From Macrostomum hystrix (Eukaryota > Platyhelminthes > Macrostomidae), in the NCBI GenBank assembly GCA_950097015.1, contig CATNEN010000007.1:2294001-2358000 (forward strand): DNA of 64,000 nucleotides, written 5' to 3'. A model generated the notes under the pieces. That model was not told where the DNA came from. It saw only the letters and a program-made list of their open reading frames with translations, and ran no database searches. Within the stretch, counting starts at the first letter, position 1. Each line of letters opens with the position of its first letter. Shown here one piece after another: positions 1 to 12,184 of this stretch. A program made the translations under genes and the position numbers.

Positions 1-12
1 TAAGAGGACCAC

Positions 13-2569
13 CTCAGGTGGTCCGCAGTCGCACTCCTCCCCAGTTTCCAGGATACCATTGCCGCACTGCGAGTTGCGGCCAGTGTAGTAGGACTTCTCA
101 GGGGCGTTCGCGAGACAGCTACGCCAGTCGGCCTTCATCTGTGACCTCCACGCATCCACAGTGCAGTTGGACCAGTCCAACACCCTCTGGCTGAAAGGGG
201 CGAGTGACGACTTGAAGCTTCAGTCATAGTGCCAAACCTTGAATCATTTAGTGACGCTACTGGCCCACGGCATTTTTTAGCTCTTTATTGCGCAATACGA
301 GCGAACCCATTCTACTGTAAAGTTTTGTTTCGAAATTTCTAATTCCGTTAGAAAAAGTAATGTTGAAAGGCGAAATAACCAAGAGTTAAGACTCACAGAC
401 TGGCCCATGTTGCGTGTGAATTCATTATACAGAAGCCTCTTGTGCAAGCACAACCTGCCACGTCCTGAACATGGCGAAACCCCAAATTATGTCCAATCTC
501 ATGAGCAAGAACCCATTCTGTATCGAACGATGACGAGTAAAGATCCTGTTATTTGTGAAGAGTTGACATTCATTTTGTCAGTTGGAGTGCCGCTTGAGGA
601 ATGCTATACAATAAATTACTTCACTTACCGTAACAATCGCCGCGGAATATTGCTGCATGCACAGGCCATTTAACCACGCCAAGCCCAGAATTCCGCTGCT
701 AGTTCGATTCCAGTGCATGGCACTGAAAAGACCGAATAATGCAATTTCAAGTGTGATTTCCGATTTTTCAAATCCAATAAAGACACATTGAGTATGATTA
801 CTTGCCTCATCAAAACAATAGTATCGTGCTGGACATTTATTTGAAACATTTTATACAAAGTGAAACGATACAGTGTATCGTCTGGATTCGTTGACGATGG
901 AAATACATCCGCAGACCAGACGATGATGTTTGTTAGTATTAGACTCAAGTTTAATCGTTTGTATATCTATTAGATTTAATATTCAAATGTAATTTGATCC
1001 TGATTTAGGGGTACTTTACACAAAGCAAACAGAAAATGAGACCTTCACCAACACTCACCCCGTTTGCATAGTTCGTGATCTGCATCACACGAGCAACTGC
1101 ATTTTCCTCACTACCTGTCTTATTTACCTGCAAAAAAATTTCATGTAAGATTTTTCATAACCAATGCACGGCAAATTTTACATTGACTAAGAAAAACTTG
1201 CGAAGCTCCGATCCACAACGATGACAAGCTCCAGCATCTTAGCGACAGAGGCGTCCTGAATGCCTCCTAGATTCAATGATCGCTTTCGACGGACAACTGG
1301 GTTCCTTAATTCTCGAAAGGAGCCACTCACATCCAGCTTAATATTACTCGGGTCTTCAGCGGGCATCTTATAGTGGCATCGGCTCTCGAAGTTGTCGATG
1401 CGCTTGAAGGTCTTGGCGACTGCAGGCTCTGTGCTGTTGCGTAAGCTAACCGCTCGGTACGAAGTTCCATTGTATGAGAATGTCAGTCTGCAAAGAATTC
1501 ACCAACAGAGAATGCGGATCTACAGCGTTCAATCGGCTGCAGATTCGTACCGAGTCACCATAGAGATACCTTAAGGACAACCCCGACCCTGAGTTCCATA
1601 GAACCCTGACAACCTTCCCACTCGGAAATCAGAAACATCTAGCGAGACGTTAAAGCTACAATGCCTAAAGTTTCTCATGAAAACAGTTATTTGCACAGAG
1701 TGCAGAGCAGAGATAGTTAATGAAATCCATTTTCTTTTCGATTGGAAACTTAATTTTTCTATATAATTCGTCACATAGCGACATTACGTAAAGTTTTTCT
1801 TGGGAAGGTGGGACGGTGGCAAACGTTATTTTTAGCATGCAGGCAACCTGAAAACCGAGCCGAAACCCGACCGATAACCTGAGCCCGAACATCCTTAACC
1901 CGAACCCTAAGCGGAAACCCGACTCAGAAACCCGAACACCCTTAGTGCAGGTACAATATCAAAGAGGTATCAGAAATTCTGTCTGGATGGTATGGATGAA
2001 AACTGCTATGGGGTAGGGAAATATAAAGGCCCTCCTGAATATTCAATATTTTTTCCCTTTCCGTTTGACTCGACACAAAGACGCCCACATACCTTAGACG
2101 CCATCGAAACTCGCTACCAAACACAGGGTCGCCAGTTTGTGAGTCGCTGCCTTGGTACAGGCACGGAGACCATTGTCTGGTTGTGAAGTTTTTTCTACTG
2201 GTATGAATAACGATGTCGTTATGGAAAACGTCACTGAAAATAAGGAAGGATATTAAGTATTTGAACTCGTTTTTGTTGAGACATCTTAACAGATGTCTGT
2301 TTTGAGTTTCCTACCTGTTAGATTGGCTCAGTGTAAAGTTGCGCAGTTCGGCTTCCTTGTCGATTCTCACCTGCACGGACACCCATGGCCTGCAGTTGCT
2401 TATCATGTCGTCTAAATTCCATCTGTATCTACCCTGTGCCGCAGCCGGGCAAAAGATGAAGCAGCTGATGCTGAGCACTGTGACGATATCAGCAAATTAT
2501 TCTTAGAAAGTTTTACTTCGGTATTGTTTGTTATTCTTAAACGGACTCACCAGCAATCCACTGAACCAT
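13..2569 (-). CDS. ADAM-family metalloprotease, paralog 1 (3' end outside window)
   Basis: Membrane-anchored zinc metalloprotease of the adamalysin type, expected to shed or cleave cell-surface proteins. Proposed exons, 5' to 3': 2569-2551, 2477-2315, 2233-2093, 1487-1202, 1127-1059, 966-806, 698-629, 545-397, 190-13; phases agree and give about 412 codons before the edge. The order is signal peptide (MVQWIAVLSISCF...), pro-domain, furin-type site RRKR before SLNLGG, catalytic domain with HEIGHNLGFRH (HExxHxxGxxH intact) and a downstream CIM turn, then the start of the disintegrin domain (CGNGILETGEECDCG). Start: ATG at 2569, chosen because the short exon joins in phase to the hydrophobic stretch. 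Exons 1127-1059 (69 bp), 966-806 (161), 698-629 (70) and 190-13 (178) have the same lengths as in the paralog at 3635-12184. Two introns appear to use GC donors. Disintegrin remainder, cysteine-rich, transmembrane and tail regions would lie left of the window. Confidence 0.85.
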
Positions 2570-3634
2570 TACCAATGGCTGAATACTTTGTTTAAAACGG
2601 ACCACGTCGCGTCCTTTATTCACTGCTTCTTTTTCCTCTTGTCAGTTGCAGTTTCAGTCGCTTGATCTTCTTTTCATGGCAGGTTCGAGAACATTTACTA
2701 TGCTTCACACAATGAGCACGATGCTGTGAGAAAGGACCTACTCTTCTCTATATTACATATTATTTTATAACCCCTATATGACCGCCCACAGGTTCGTACC
2801 AGTTAGATTCATTCATTACCTTTATCAAGCGATGCTCGTGCACTTCAGAGCGCAACGCTTGGCCTCTATAAAAAAGCCTTATTTGAAGGCGCCATTCGCG
2901 CCAGTAGCAGTGCATGACACTTGAGCGAGCGCTCCTTCGTGAGCGAGGCACAATAGAGTTTGCCAGAATTGCTCATACTCGCATGAGGCAGTCCTGTTAG
3001 CAAGTTCCCATTCGGAAAGAAATATTTTGGCAAGCCAGAGTCCTTTCAACACTTTTTAAAGGTTTTCGCAAAAACACAAGCAGAATTGATGTAATTTCAT
3101 CTCGAAATTTATTAGTACAATGCATTACCTTTTGGCGCAGTATATTTAAAGGTATTTATGAGCAAAATAAAGGTAAAGGTATTTTGCTCGTATGAGCCAA
3201 TTTACGTCTTGTCAAGTAATCTAGATAAAAATAGCTCGTATGCAATTAATTTCAATTTCAGAAAGCCAAAAGTTAAAATGGCTTAAAAAACAAACAATAT
3301 AATTGTGTACTATTCTTTCTGGAGTAATTTTGCCTCTCGATAATACATGTTCATAGTTTTATGCCAAATACATGAGTGAATAATAATTATCTGAATGGCA
3401 GGATAATCACTGTTTGAGTAAGAAAATCATAATCAATCACAAAAAGTTTCCGGCCACCATCAGTTGTAAACTTTCTAATGAGAGCGTTAAGAATAAAAGT
3501 ATTCGCTACATATACTACTCACATTGGAAAATCTCAGGAAGTCCAAAGTTTCTTCTCGTTTTCTATATAGCAAAAATAAAATTCTAAAATCTTCAAAAGG
3601 CTTGGCTGTTTGCCTTAATGTGAGTCGTCATAAC
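2570..3634. other. Spacer between the two ADAM genes
   Basis: About 1.06 kb between the start of the left ADAM gene and the stop of the right one. It should contain the left gene's promoter and the right gene's 3' UTR. No convincing coding exon seen on either strand. Around 3140-3200 a short imperfect palindrome surrounds AT-rich sequence containing 'aaaggtaaaggta'. Confidence 0.5.
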
Positions 3635-6600
3635 TCAAAGATAAGCTGGCGGTGATTCATGGTTGGACCAGGCCTGCTGATGTGGTACAGTGTACACAGA
3701 CGGCACCTGCGAGTGAAAGGACGGCGGCGGCGCTGAAGGCGTGACCCTCGTTCCAGAGTAGTACGACGGCGGCTGCTGTGGGGTGACGAACAAGAAGGAG
3801 AAGCTGCGTGAATCATTGCAGTAGTAACATTTTCCTGGTTATTTTACCATAGCCATAGCTCGCATTTCTTTCCTACCAATTAAAGTTTTGTTTCCGTTTC
3901 AGAGTCAGGGGGTCAGTGGCAGAGTGCTTAATGCATCTGCCTCTCGCACCGATGTCTCTGAGCTCGATTCCGCAGTGAGGCCACATTAAAGTGGGGCTTG
4001 GGGGGCCTGGGTGCAATTTACGCCCCTGAGGGCCGACCTCCAAGGCACAGTGAGAGTGTACACTGTCTAACAATGAGAAAATCAGGGCCGATGTACAGAA
4101 CCTGTGTGAGCGAGTGCCTGCAAACGGTATCTGTGCCTGCATGTGTGCTCAGGAGTCAGCGAAATGGGGCTGAAAATTGTCTCCTCGCTGGCTGCAGGTT
4201 TAGTGTCACCAAATAATAATAATTATTATTATAGAAAATCTACATACTGATTGATTCCGAGCTTAATTACATGTGAAGAAAGGTTGCAAGCATTTTTGGT
4301 CCAATTTCACCCTCGGTAGCTCGTTGGCACTGTGCTTCTTCTACAAGTCTGGGAATGGCAACGTAATTGCCATTCTTTAAGCCTAGAAGCCTAACTTTTC
4401 AAGGCGTATGCAAAATGGGCGTGAAATCGCTTATGCAGTAGCTAGCTGACAAATAGAACATACAGCTAGAATAATTCGTATTAGGCCTTAATGCAAAATG
4501 TAATCCAGTCAGCATGGCTGTACAGCACGCTACTTGTGTCAGGTGAGTGGCAGAGCGGTCTAAAGGCTCGTTTACACTGCAATTAAATCACAAGTTTTAG
4601 CGCAGATTTTATAGAAAAAATATTTTTTTTCTGTTCAAATAAATGTTCATTCATTTACAATCACTTGCTCCAGCCTCGTTTGATAGATCGAGCTAAACTA
4701 GTGTAAATGAGTCTAAACGCGTTTGACTCTCGCACTAAGGTCTCTGAGCTGGATTCTGCGGCAAGGCCACACTGTGTGGAGAGAGGAGGGCTTTGAGCTC
4801 GTCGCGGAATTTTGGGCACTCAAGTATTATTATTACTTACTGTGCCTTGAGGGCCAACCTGTTAGGCACAGTAACTAATACAAATTGTAAGTGCCCAATT
4901 CATCTAGGTGGAGCTTGAGCAACTGAGTGATGACGCAGAGGCAGATATTTTCCAATATGTTACGAGCGTACATCTCCGCGTTTTCTGGGTCTCCGCGTTT
5001 GACCTGCGCCTGCCCCCAACCTCACACATATGTATTACATCGTTTCTATGCAGATGCTAGAACTATGATTGTTGAGTTTACTATCGGATTGACCAAAGGC
5101 CTGCTTGACAAAGGTCGTGTGCGAACTCACCTCAGGGAAGCCGTCTGGTTGGAAGGCAGCATTGACGGCAAATGACGGCGGTCGATTCAAAGGTCGTGGC
5201 GGCGGCGGTGGCGGCGGAGGAGGAGGAGGGAGCTGCGGCCTTAAGGATGCAGACGGTGGTGGATGGCGCTGCTGTCGCTGATTGTGCTGCATCTGCTGCT
5301 GCTGCTGCTGCTGCCGGGCGCGTTTTGCGCGACTCTTCTTCTGACTGGTGATGGCACAGTGTACACTGACAGAAATAATCACAATGAGAACGACTACACC
5401 AGCGGCAACCAGGATGGCGATGAGCTGCCAGACCAGCAGACCGAATATTGTGACTGAGTCAGCTCCGGAGCTCTGTGTACCGGACGGTGTCGAGAACATC
5501 AAAGTTTGACTTGTCGGCTTTGTAATCGGCGGGCTGATGGTGGTTCTGTTGGGGTCTGGATAATTTTGTTGATGTTTATAGTTAAATTGAATTACAAACT
5601 CGTAAATATTGAATACAATGAATGATTATTCGTTTACTCTACACGCTCTACACGCCAAACCCAATTCACTCCTACCAAAGCAGGCCAGCGGAGAAGATGT
5701 GGAGCCGCCGCAGCCGGTGGTCGCACAGGTGGGGGGTGAGAAGCCGACATTGCAGAAGCAGAGCTTCGCCTGGGTGAGTACACCGTTGCCATTGCAGTTA
5801 GGACAGGTGGGGCACGAGCGGACTGTGCTCAGAGCGGTGCAGGTCGAGTTGATGCACATCTGCAATAAAAATGGTTTTACAGTATTTTTGGATGCTTTTT
5901 ATAGATTTGTCCCAGGAAAGTGGTAGTATTTACTGAGTTTGTTCCACATTTGGCTCCGTTGGGTACAAAGCCGGGACTTCTTAGAGCTGACGATGAGAAG
6001 TCTATGCGAGGCTGCGAGTAACAGATGGTGCTGCCGCCGATGGTGACCTTGCTGCCGGTGGTGACGGTGGCTGTGTCGTAGCACTGAAGCAGGCCGCAGC
6101 CGGTGTTACTGCATGGGATTGATTAAAGTTCAAGGAACTGAAGGATATCTTTTCAGAGACTTTGACATGGTCCAAGCCAGGGTCGTGACGTGTTTGTGAA
6201 TCGGAGGTGGTTCATCAAAAGACTGGAAAATTTATTTTTATTCCCAAAGAAGACACGTTGGGCTGATGGCTGCTGTTGTACATCGAAAGACGTGAGTGTT
6301 GAATTTGCAGCCCGTTGATTATAACTTATTATATAGGGTACAAACATGACACTAGATGCTGGACGAAAGAGTCAGCGAGCTATGCCCAAAGACCAATAGA
6401 AGTATATAAGGACGGGAAACTCATTTCTAAGAAAAAATTGGATGCTGGTTATTACTGAAAAATCGCCTACAGAGAAAAGAAATTTTTTTAAGTTATTTTT
6501 TATGAAAGTTATTTTTTTCAGATTAAGTAGTTATCGTTTTTATTGGAAGCAGATACAAAGCACTCATTTTCCTAAAACTCATCTAACATGTTGCTATATA

Positions 6601-9600
6601 GGGAGCTTCTGAGTGTTGTTTCTTTCAGGAGCTTATTGCCCTTTTAGGCAAACTAGAAGGCCTGTTGAGAAAAGAAAAGTACCATTAAATCATTGTTTTC
6701 ACAAATAAATCTTGACAGAAAAACACGAAGCTATAAATAAGGTAGCTATTATCAAGAAATTATCCTTTATTGGTCTACAATCAACCACAGTTCGTTAGTA
6801 AACATTCTGTCACAAAATGTGTACAGAAAATGTGGAATTTTTATCTCCGTGGTGTATTTTTCGGCGAAACAAACTGCCTCCTAAAGGATAGTTGTTCCCG
6901 TAATTCTACTCCTTGTGGTGATAGTATGACTATTTTCGTATTTTTGTGACCCAGTAAGTGTTTGCCAGGAAATATTGAGAATAATTCGACTCATCTTCTG
7001 AATTTAATTTGCAAATGCTTTTTGGCTCATTTAGAAAATGCTGAAGCAATAAGATCTAAAAATAGTTTTATCTGAGTAAAATTAAGGATAATACCCAATT
7101 TTTGTTCAAGTGTATCTGTTACTTCATCAAATTTTCGACTACGATTGTTTAAGGATTTTTTAGACAATGAAGCGCAATATTTTCTCAGTCGTATATATAC
7201 GCCACAGTGCTGGCATAAGATTCCCAGATAATGTTTCTCAATTAAATTGGCTTTCTATTTTCATCGCCGTCCTTGTCCTTCCCAGTTATCCGACAGAGTC
7301 AAAAAGTCTGGTTTCCAACCGTGAACTGGTTGTTTGTGTTGACAACAGACCATAATTTCACAGCCTAAACAAACTAAAGCAGTAGAGACAGCTGCTTACG
7401 CGGAGGAGCATGAGGAAAACGAGTAAGACCGATTGAAGCCAGATCCCGAGACGAAGCTGGCCCCGTCGAGCTGCATGTTGCAGTGTCCGTAGATGTCGCC
7501 GCGGTTGTTCAGCTGAGTGTAACAGAGGCTGCTAGCAGTGGTGGCAGATGTGGAGTAGAGCTGCTTGCACTGTGAGTCTGTGGTCCGGCACTTGCCCTGG
7601 TAGCAGAACGCCTGGAGTTTAGATTAATTTCACATCGTCTAAAGCCATCTAGATTCATCCAATAACAGAATGATATATTTGGACCGGGGTTCCTAACACA
7701 GAGATGCCCCAAGTCATTCGCTAGTGCCCACTGGCTTACTTCCAGATTGTCTCACCTGGCCAGAAGCGCAGTCCACGCCGTCTGCTACTTTGTCATCGCT
7801 GGGGCACCACTCGCTCGAACCGCTGCAGGTTTCGGACATGTCGCATGGGCCGCTAGCGGCACGACAAACGTCGCCCCTGAGCCTGAGGGTGCAGGTGTTC
7901 CAGTTGCAGCAGGATCCAGAGGCGCAGGCGGCGCCCGCCTTTAGTCGGCAGGTGCTGGCTTCGCAGCAGGTCGAGGTGCAAGTCTGCAGTGGTTGTTAAT
8001 AGAATCGGCTGCTGTATGTTCTGACTTTCTGAATTGCTAAGATTTCCTTTCACTCTCTGCCAAACTCATTGGTGTTTTCAGTGAACTGAAAGCTAAGATT
8101 TGCGAAAATAATGCAGAACTCGAGACTTTCATTCAGTTTATTTGTTTTTTTCGGAAAAAGCATAAAACGACTTGCAAGTTAAGCTCGTTTAGTGAAAAAT
8201 CTAAAACGATTGTGGCCGTTTACCATTCCCTACGAACATTAGAATGTCTCATATAGTTGGAGATTGTAATCAAGATCCCATTCAAACCAATGCATAGCAT
8301 TTAGAATTGTGAAGAGCAGAAAAAGCCCTACAATGCGTCACAATAGACCATTTACCTGGCCTAAAGAGCTTTCAAGCCCTCGTAAAAGTTCAAGCTGTCT
8401 GACCCCTCAAACCTTGGCCTACAGCAAATAAAAAGCTGAGTAATAGGAGACATGCAGGGCCCTCACTTCGCACTTATTGTGTTTGCCTAATATAGAGCTG
8501 GATTATATTTTTCTAAATGCTTATTTAAGAAGAAATTCTCGCTCGCTGAGAATAAGCTCATATATTTGCATGTATGAGCTTGCATGGTACTGTTTTGTAT
8601 GTAACACTGCTCACTAATAAGCTTATCCACACCTCCATAGAAAGCAATCTATGAACTGATGTGCTAAGATACGAAACATACGAGTAATAATTGCAGGAGG
8701 GCTGTGGGTTAAGGCACATCATTAGGTGACACTGGACCCGCAGCCAGCGGGGAGGCAATTCTGCCCATTTCGCTTTTCTCATCGTCAGGCAGTGTACTTT
8801 TCACTGTGCCTTCGAGGTTGGCCGTCAAGGGTGTAAATTGCACGACTAGCCCCTAGCCTTCGTATAAGCAATGTGGCCTCGGCGCCGAATCCAGCTCAGG
8901 GACCTTGGTGCGAGAGGCAAACGCGTTAACCGCTCCGTCATTCACCCCCGAAAAGAGACTTACTATATGGAACGAATTGCGTCCTCACTGCATACCCATG
9001 ACTGTTTCCACAACCCCGTGAAGCTATAAACATGGGTGTTGGTTGAGCTCACCTCAGCGGGGCCGCAGTCGCACTGCTCGCCGGACTCCAGGATGCCATT
9101 GCCACACAGCGGACTGCGGCTGCTGTAGTATGACGCATCTGGAGCGTCCGCCAAGCAGCTTCGCCAGGTTGTGTTCACCTGTGAGTTCCAGGCATTCACT
9201 GAACAAGTTGACCAGTCGAGAACTGTTACACTGCAATTGGACGATTGATGAATAAGTATCAATGAAGATTTTGCCAGATTTTTTATAGAAATTCCTTTAC
9301 AAATGGCCGATCCCGCTCTCTTACCGGTAGGAGGGTGACAAATAGGCGTTCATGATGCAACCACCGGTTTTGCTGCACGTACAGCCAGCCACATCCTCAA
9401 CATGGCTGAACCCCAGGTTGTGCCCGATCTCGTGGGTCAGGGTCCAGGCTGTACTGATCGACTCTGGATACTTATCCTGGGCAATATAGTGCATTTTAGC
9501 TCGTAGATTAATGTCATGAAATTCATCACAATAACGCTTTAAAGAATATTCGAAAAATCGTCACTTAAACGCATTCATCGCATAATTTTTTCGCCAATAT

Positions 9601-12184
9601 GAAACACCTACAGCTAGAGGTAAAAACTGCACCGTGCTCTCTTAGAACTTACTGAAACGATTCCAGCAGCGAAGAGCCGATCGCACAGGCCATTCATCCA
9701 GGCCAGGCCAAGGGTTGTGCCACTGTTCCACTGCGTAGCACTGCATTCAAATTTACGACGCTGTATCACAATTCCATGCGAAAAAGAAAATTCACTCAGC
9801 GCAACTCACCTCAGAAGAATAATCGTGTCGTACTTTAGATCCACCTGGCTCATCTTGTATAGGGTGAAGCTGTTCAGGGTGTTATCTGGACTGTTAGTAA
9901 TTGCGAAAACATCCGCAGACCAGACAATGATGTTCGTGAGCACTAGTCGCAGGTTCAGTTTTTGATACACCTGGAGCAATGGAGACGGCGAAGCGCTGGT
10001 TAACTTTTTAACGCCGGATAGAGTTAAAGTATTTTAAGATACACAGGTAAAAACTGGTGTTTTTACAATATCCTATCGCAAGGGGATCCCGTATTTATAG
10101 TATCTTGTCCTACCGTAAGGGGTATCCTGTGTTTATGGTATTTTGTCCTACCGCAACGGGTATCCTGTTTATGGTATCTTGTCCTGCCGCAACGGGTATC
10201 CTGTTTATGGTATCTTGTCCTGCCGCAAGGGGGATCCTGTTTATGGTATCTTGTCCTACCACAAGGGGATCCCGTGTTTATGGTATCTTGTCCTGCCGCA
10301 AGGGGATCCTGTGTTTATAGTATCTTGTCCTACCACAAGGGGATCCCGTGTTTATGGTATCTTGTCCTACGTCCTACCGCAAGGGGATCCCGTTTTTATG
10401 GTATCTTGTCCTACGTCCTACCGCAAGGGGGATCCCGTGTTTATGGTATCTTGTCCTACCGCAAGGGGATCCTGTGTTTATAGTATCTTGTCCTACCACA
10501 AGGGGATCCCGTGTTTATGGTATCTTGTCCTACGTCCTACCGCAAGGGGATCCCGTTTTTATGGTATCTTGTCCTACGTCCTACCGCAAGGGGATCCTGT
10601 GTTTATAGTATCTTGTCCTACCACAAGGGGATCCCGTGTTTATGGTATCTTGTCCTACGTCCTACCGCAAGGGGATCCCGTTTTTATGGTATCTTGTCCT
10701 ACGTCCTACCGCAAGGGGGATCCCGTGTTTATGGTATCTTGTCCTACCACAAGGGGATCCCGTGTTTATGGTATCTTGTCCTACGTCCTACCGCAAGGGG
10801 ATCCCGTTTTTATGGTATCTTGTCCTACGTCCTACCGCAAGGGGGATCCCGTGTTTATGGTATCGTGTAATGCCAAGATACCATATCTGTATCTTGTCCT
10901 GCCGCAAGGTGTATCCTGTTTATGGTATCTTGTCCTACCGCAAGGGGATCCTGTGTTTATAGTATCTTGTCCTACCACAAGGGGATCCCGTGTTTATGGT
11001 ATCTTGTCGTACGTCCTACCGCAAGGGGATCCCGTTTTTATGGTATCTTGTCCTACGTCCTACCGCAAGGGGGATCCCGTGTTTATGGTATCTTGTCCTA
11101 CCACAAGGGGATCCCGTGTTTATGGTATCTTGTCCTACGTCCTACCGCAAGGGGATCCCGTTTTTATGGCATCTTGTTCTATCGCAAGGGGATCCCGTTT
11201 TTATGGCATCTTGTCCTAACGCAAGGGTATCCCGTTTACGAAAACTTAAGGAGATTTTCTCAAGCATTAGCTACGAGCTGGCTTACTCCGTTGACGTAGT
11301 TTGTGATCTGCATTACACGGGCAACAGCATTTCCTTCGCTTCCTGCCTTGTTAACCTGATAATGGAGAGACCGATCTTTGACTTTTTTCCGAGAAAAATT
11401 CAAGAAGTGACTTTGATTTACTTACAAAGCTCCGATCGACAACGATGACAAGCTCCAGAACTTTTGTCACTGCAGCGTCTTGGAAGCCTCCGAGATTCAG
11501 AGCTCGCTTCTTCCGGATTGTCGGGTTCACTGCCTGAGTTCGGCCTGGTGTGTCCAGCTTCAGCTCATTCCATTCCTTCGGCGGAATTTTGTACTGACAC
11601 CGACTGACATTGTCCTCGTGAAGCTCGAAGCTTTCAGCGACTGCTGGCTCGGAGCTGTTTCGGAGACTGACTGCTCGGTACCAAGTCCCATTGTACTTGA
11701 AGGTCATTCTGCGGTGGACATGCCATACTGATAATAGTTTGCGGGGACAAGAATCAATGATCGCTGCATGAATGAAACTCACTTCAGCCGTCCCCGATGC
11801 TCGTTGGCAAACACGGAGTCGCCTGTTTTTGAGTTTCTCCCTTGGTAAAGGCAAGGAGCTCTGCGACTGGCCGTGAAATTGCTTCTGCTGGTGTGAACAA
11901 CTACCCGCTGGTTGATCACCGAACTGGAGAGAATAAACTCATGTGACTATAATGCGGGAAGTTTTTGCGTATTTTGGTTGTTCAAATCATTTTTCATACC
12001 TGGTTGACTGAGTGAGTGTGATGTTGTGCAGATCCGTTCCATTGACTGTTCTCACATGGACTGACACCCAGGGTCTGCAGTTGCTAGCCAAATCCTCAAT
12101 CTTCCACTCATAACTTCTCTGTCTAGATGACTCGCAGCAGACAAAGCAAAAGTAGCACACAACTGGAAGGTAAGTGCATTTCAT
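3635..12184 (-). CDS. ADAM-family metalloprotease, paralog 2 (complete)
   Basis: Type I membrane zinc metalloprotease-disintegrin. Exons: 12184-12000, 11923-11783, 11708-11426, 11355-11287, 9970-9810, 9722-9653, 9476-9325, 9230-9053, 7983-7756, 7611-7400, 6108-5934, 5859-5676, 5555-5131, 3775-3635. They sum to 2604 bp, in frame throughout, 867 aa. Domains: signal peptide, pro-domain, furin site RKKR before ALNLGG, catalytic domain with HEIGHNLGFSH, disintegrin domain (CGNGILESGEQCDCG; loop CRAASGPCDMSETC, so no RGD), cysteine-rich domain (FCYQGKCRTTDSQC), EGF-like cysteines, a Thr/Pro/Ser stalk, one membrane segment (IFGLLVWQLIAILVAAGVV), then a basic, Gln-run and poly-Pro cytoplasmic tail ending ESPPAYL; the proline runs suggest SH3 partners. 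An upstream in-frame ATG at about 12290, joined across a tiny intron, is an alternative start. Introns hold SINEs and a minisatellite. The catalytic motif suggests an active enzyme. Confidence 0.9.
3901..4234 (+). mobile_element. tRNA-derived SINE, family 1, near full length
   Basis: The head resembles a tRNA gene: an A-box-like GTGGCAGAGTGCTTAA near 3912 and a B-box-like GAGCTCGATTCCG near 3961. A body of about 220 bp follows and ends in an AAT/ATT run (4214-4233), a common SINE tail. Related sequence occurs at 4541-4880, 8690-8950 (reverse), 42495-42690 (reverse, 3' part) and 53205-53340 (3' part). It lies in the last intron of the right-hand ADAM gene. It encodes no protein. Confidence 0.7.
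4541..4880 (+). mobile_element. tRNA-derived SINE, family 1, interrupted copy
   Basis: Starts with the same head (AGTGGCAGAGCGGTCTAAA) as the 3901 copy and resumes after an insertion with GCGTTTGACTCTCGCACTAA and GAGCTGGATTCTG. The 3' body is shorter than at 3901. The split falls just after the A box, so this copy should not be transcribed by RNA polymerase III. Confidence 0.65.
4565..4710. mobile_element. Small MITE nested in the SINE
   Basis: About 146 bp of AT-rich, non-coding sequence flanked on both sides by GTCTAAA (4558-4564 and 4711-4717). The ends are inverted: CTCGTTTACAC on the left and GTGTAAATGAG on the right (10 of 11 match). Removing it restores a SINE head like the other copies. 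The 7-bp duplication, possibly a decayed 8-bp one, would suit a hAT-type MITE, but the family is not certain. Confidence 0.6.
8690..8950 (-). mobile_element. tRNA-derived SINE, family 1, reverse copy
   Basis: Reverse complement carries the same head (GGAGCGGTTAACGCGTTTGC, then CTGAGCTGGATTCGG) and the same 3' body (GCAGAATTGCCTCCCCGCTG) as the copy at 3901. It lies in the ADAM intron between exons 9230-9053 and 7983-7756, in the same direction as the gene. Confidence 0.65.
10057..11240. repeat. 37/44-bp minisatellite in ADAM intron
   Basis: About 30 units, each with TATCTTGTCCTACCGCAAGG and then GGATCCCGT. Short units are about 37 bp and long ones 44 bp, the latter with an extra CCTACGT duplicated beside CCTACCGC. 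The array fills most of the intron between 11287 and 9970. Open frames through it (up to 358 codons) only reflect the repeat. Confidence 0.9.

Noticed and set aside
1845..1940. Run of CCCGAAC/ACCCGA words resembling telomeric or satellite sequence
   Set aside because: Short, irregular and inside an ADAM intron; no true periodic telomere unit.
10143..11219. 358-codon plus-strand frame
   Set aside because: Repeat-derived, antisense to the ADAM gene and within its intron.
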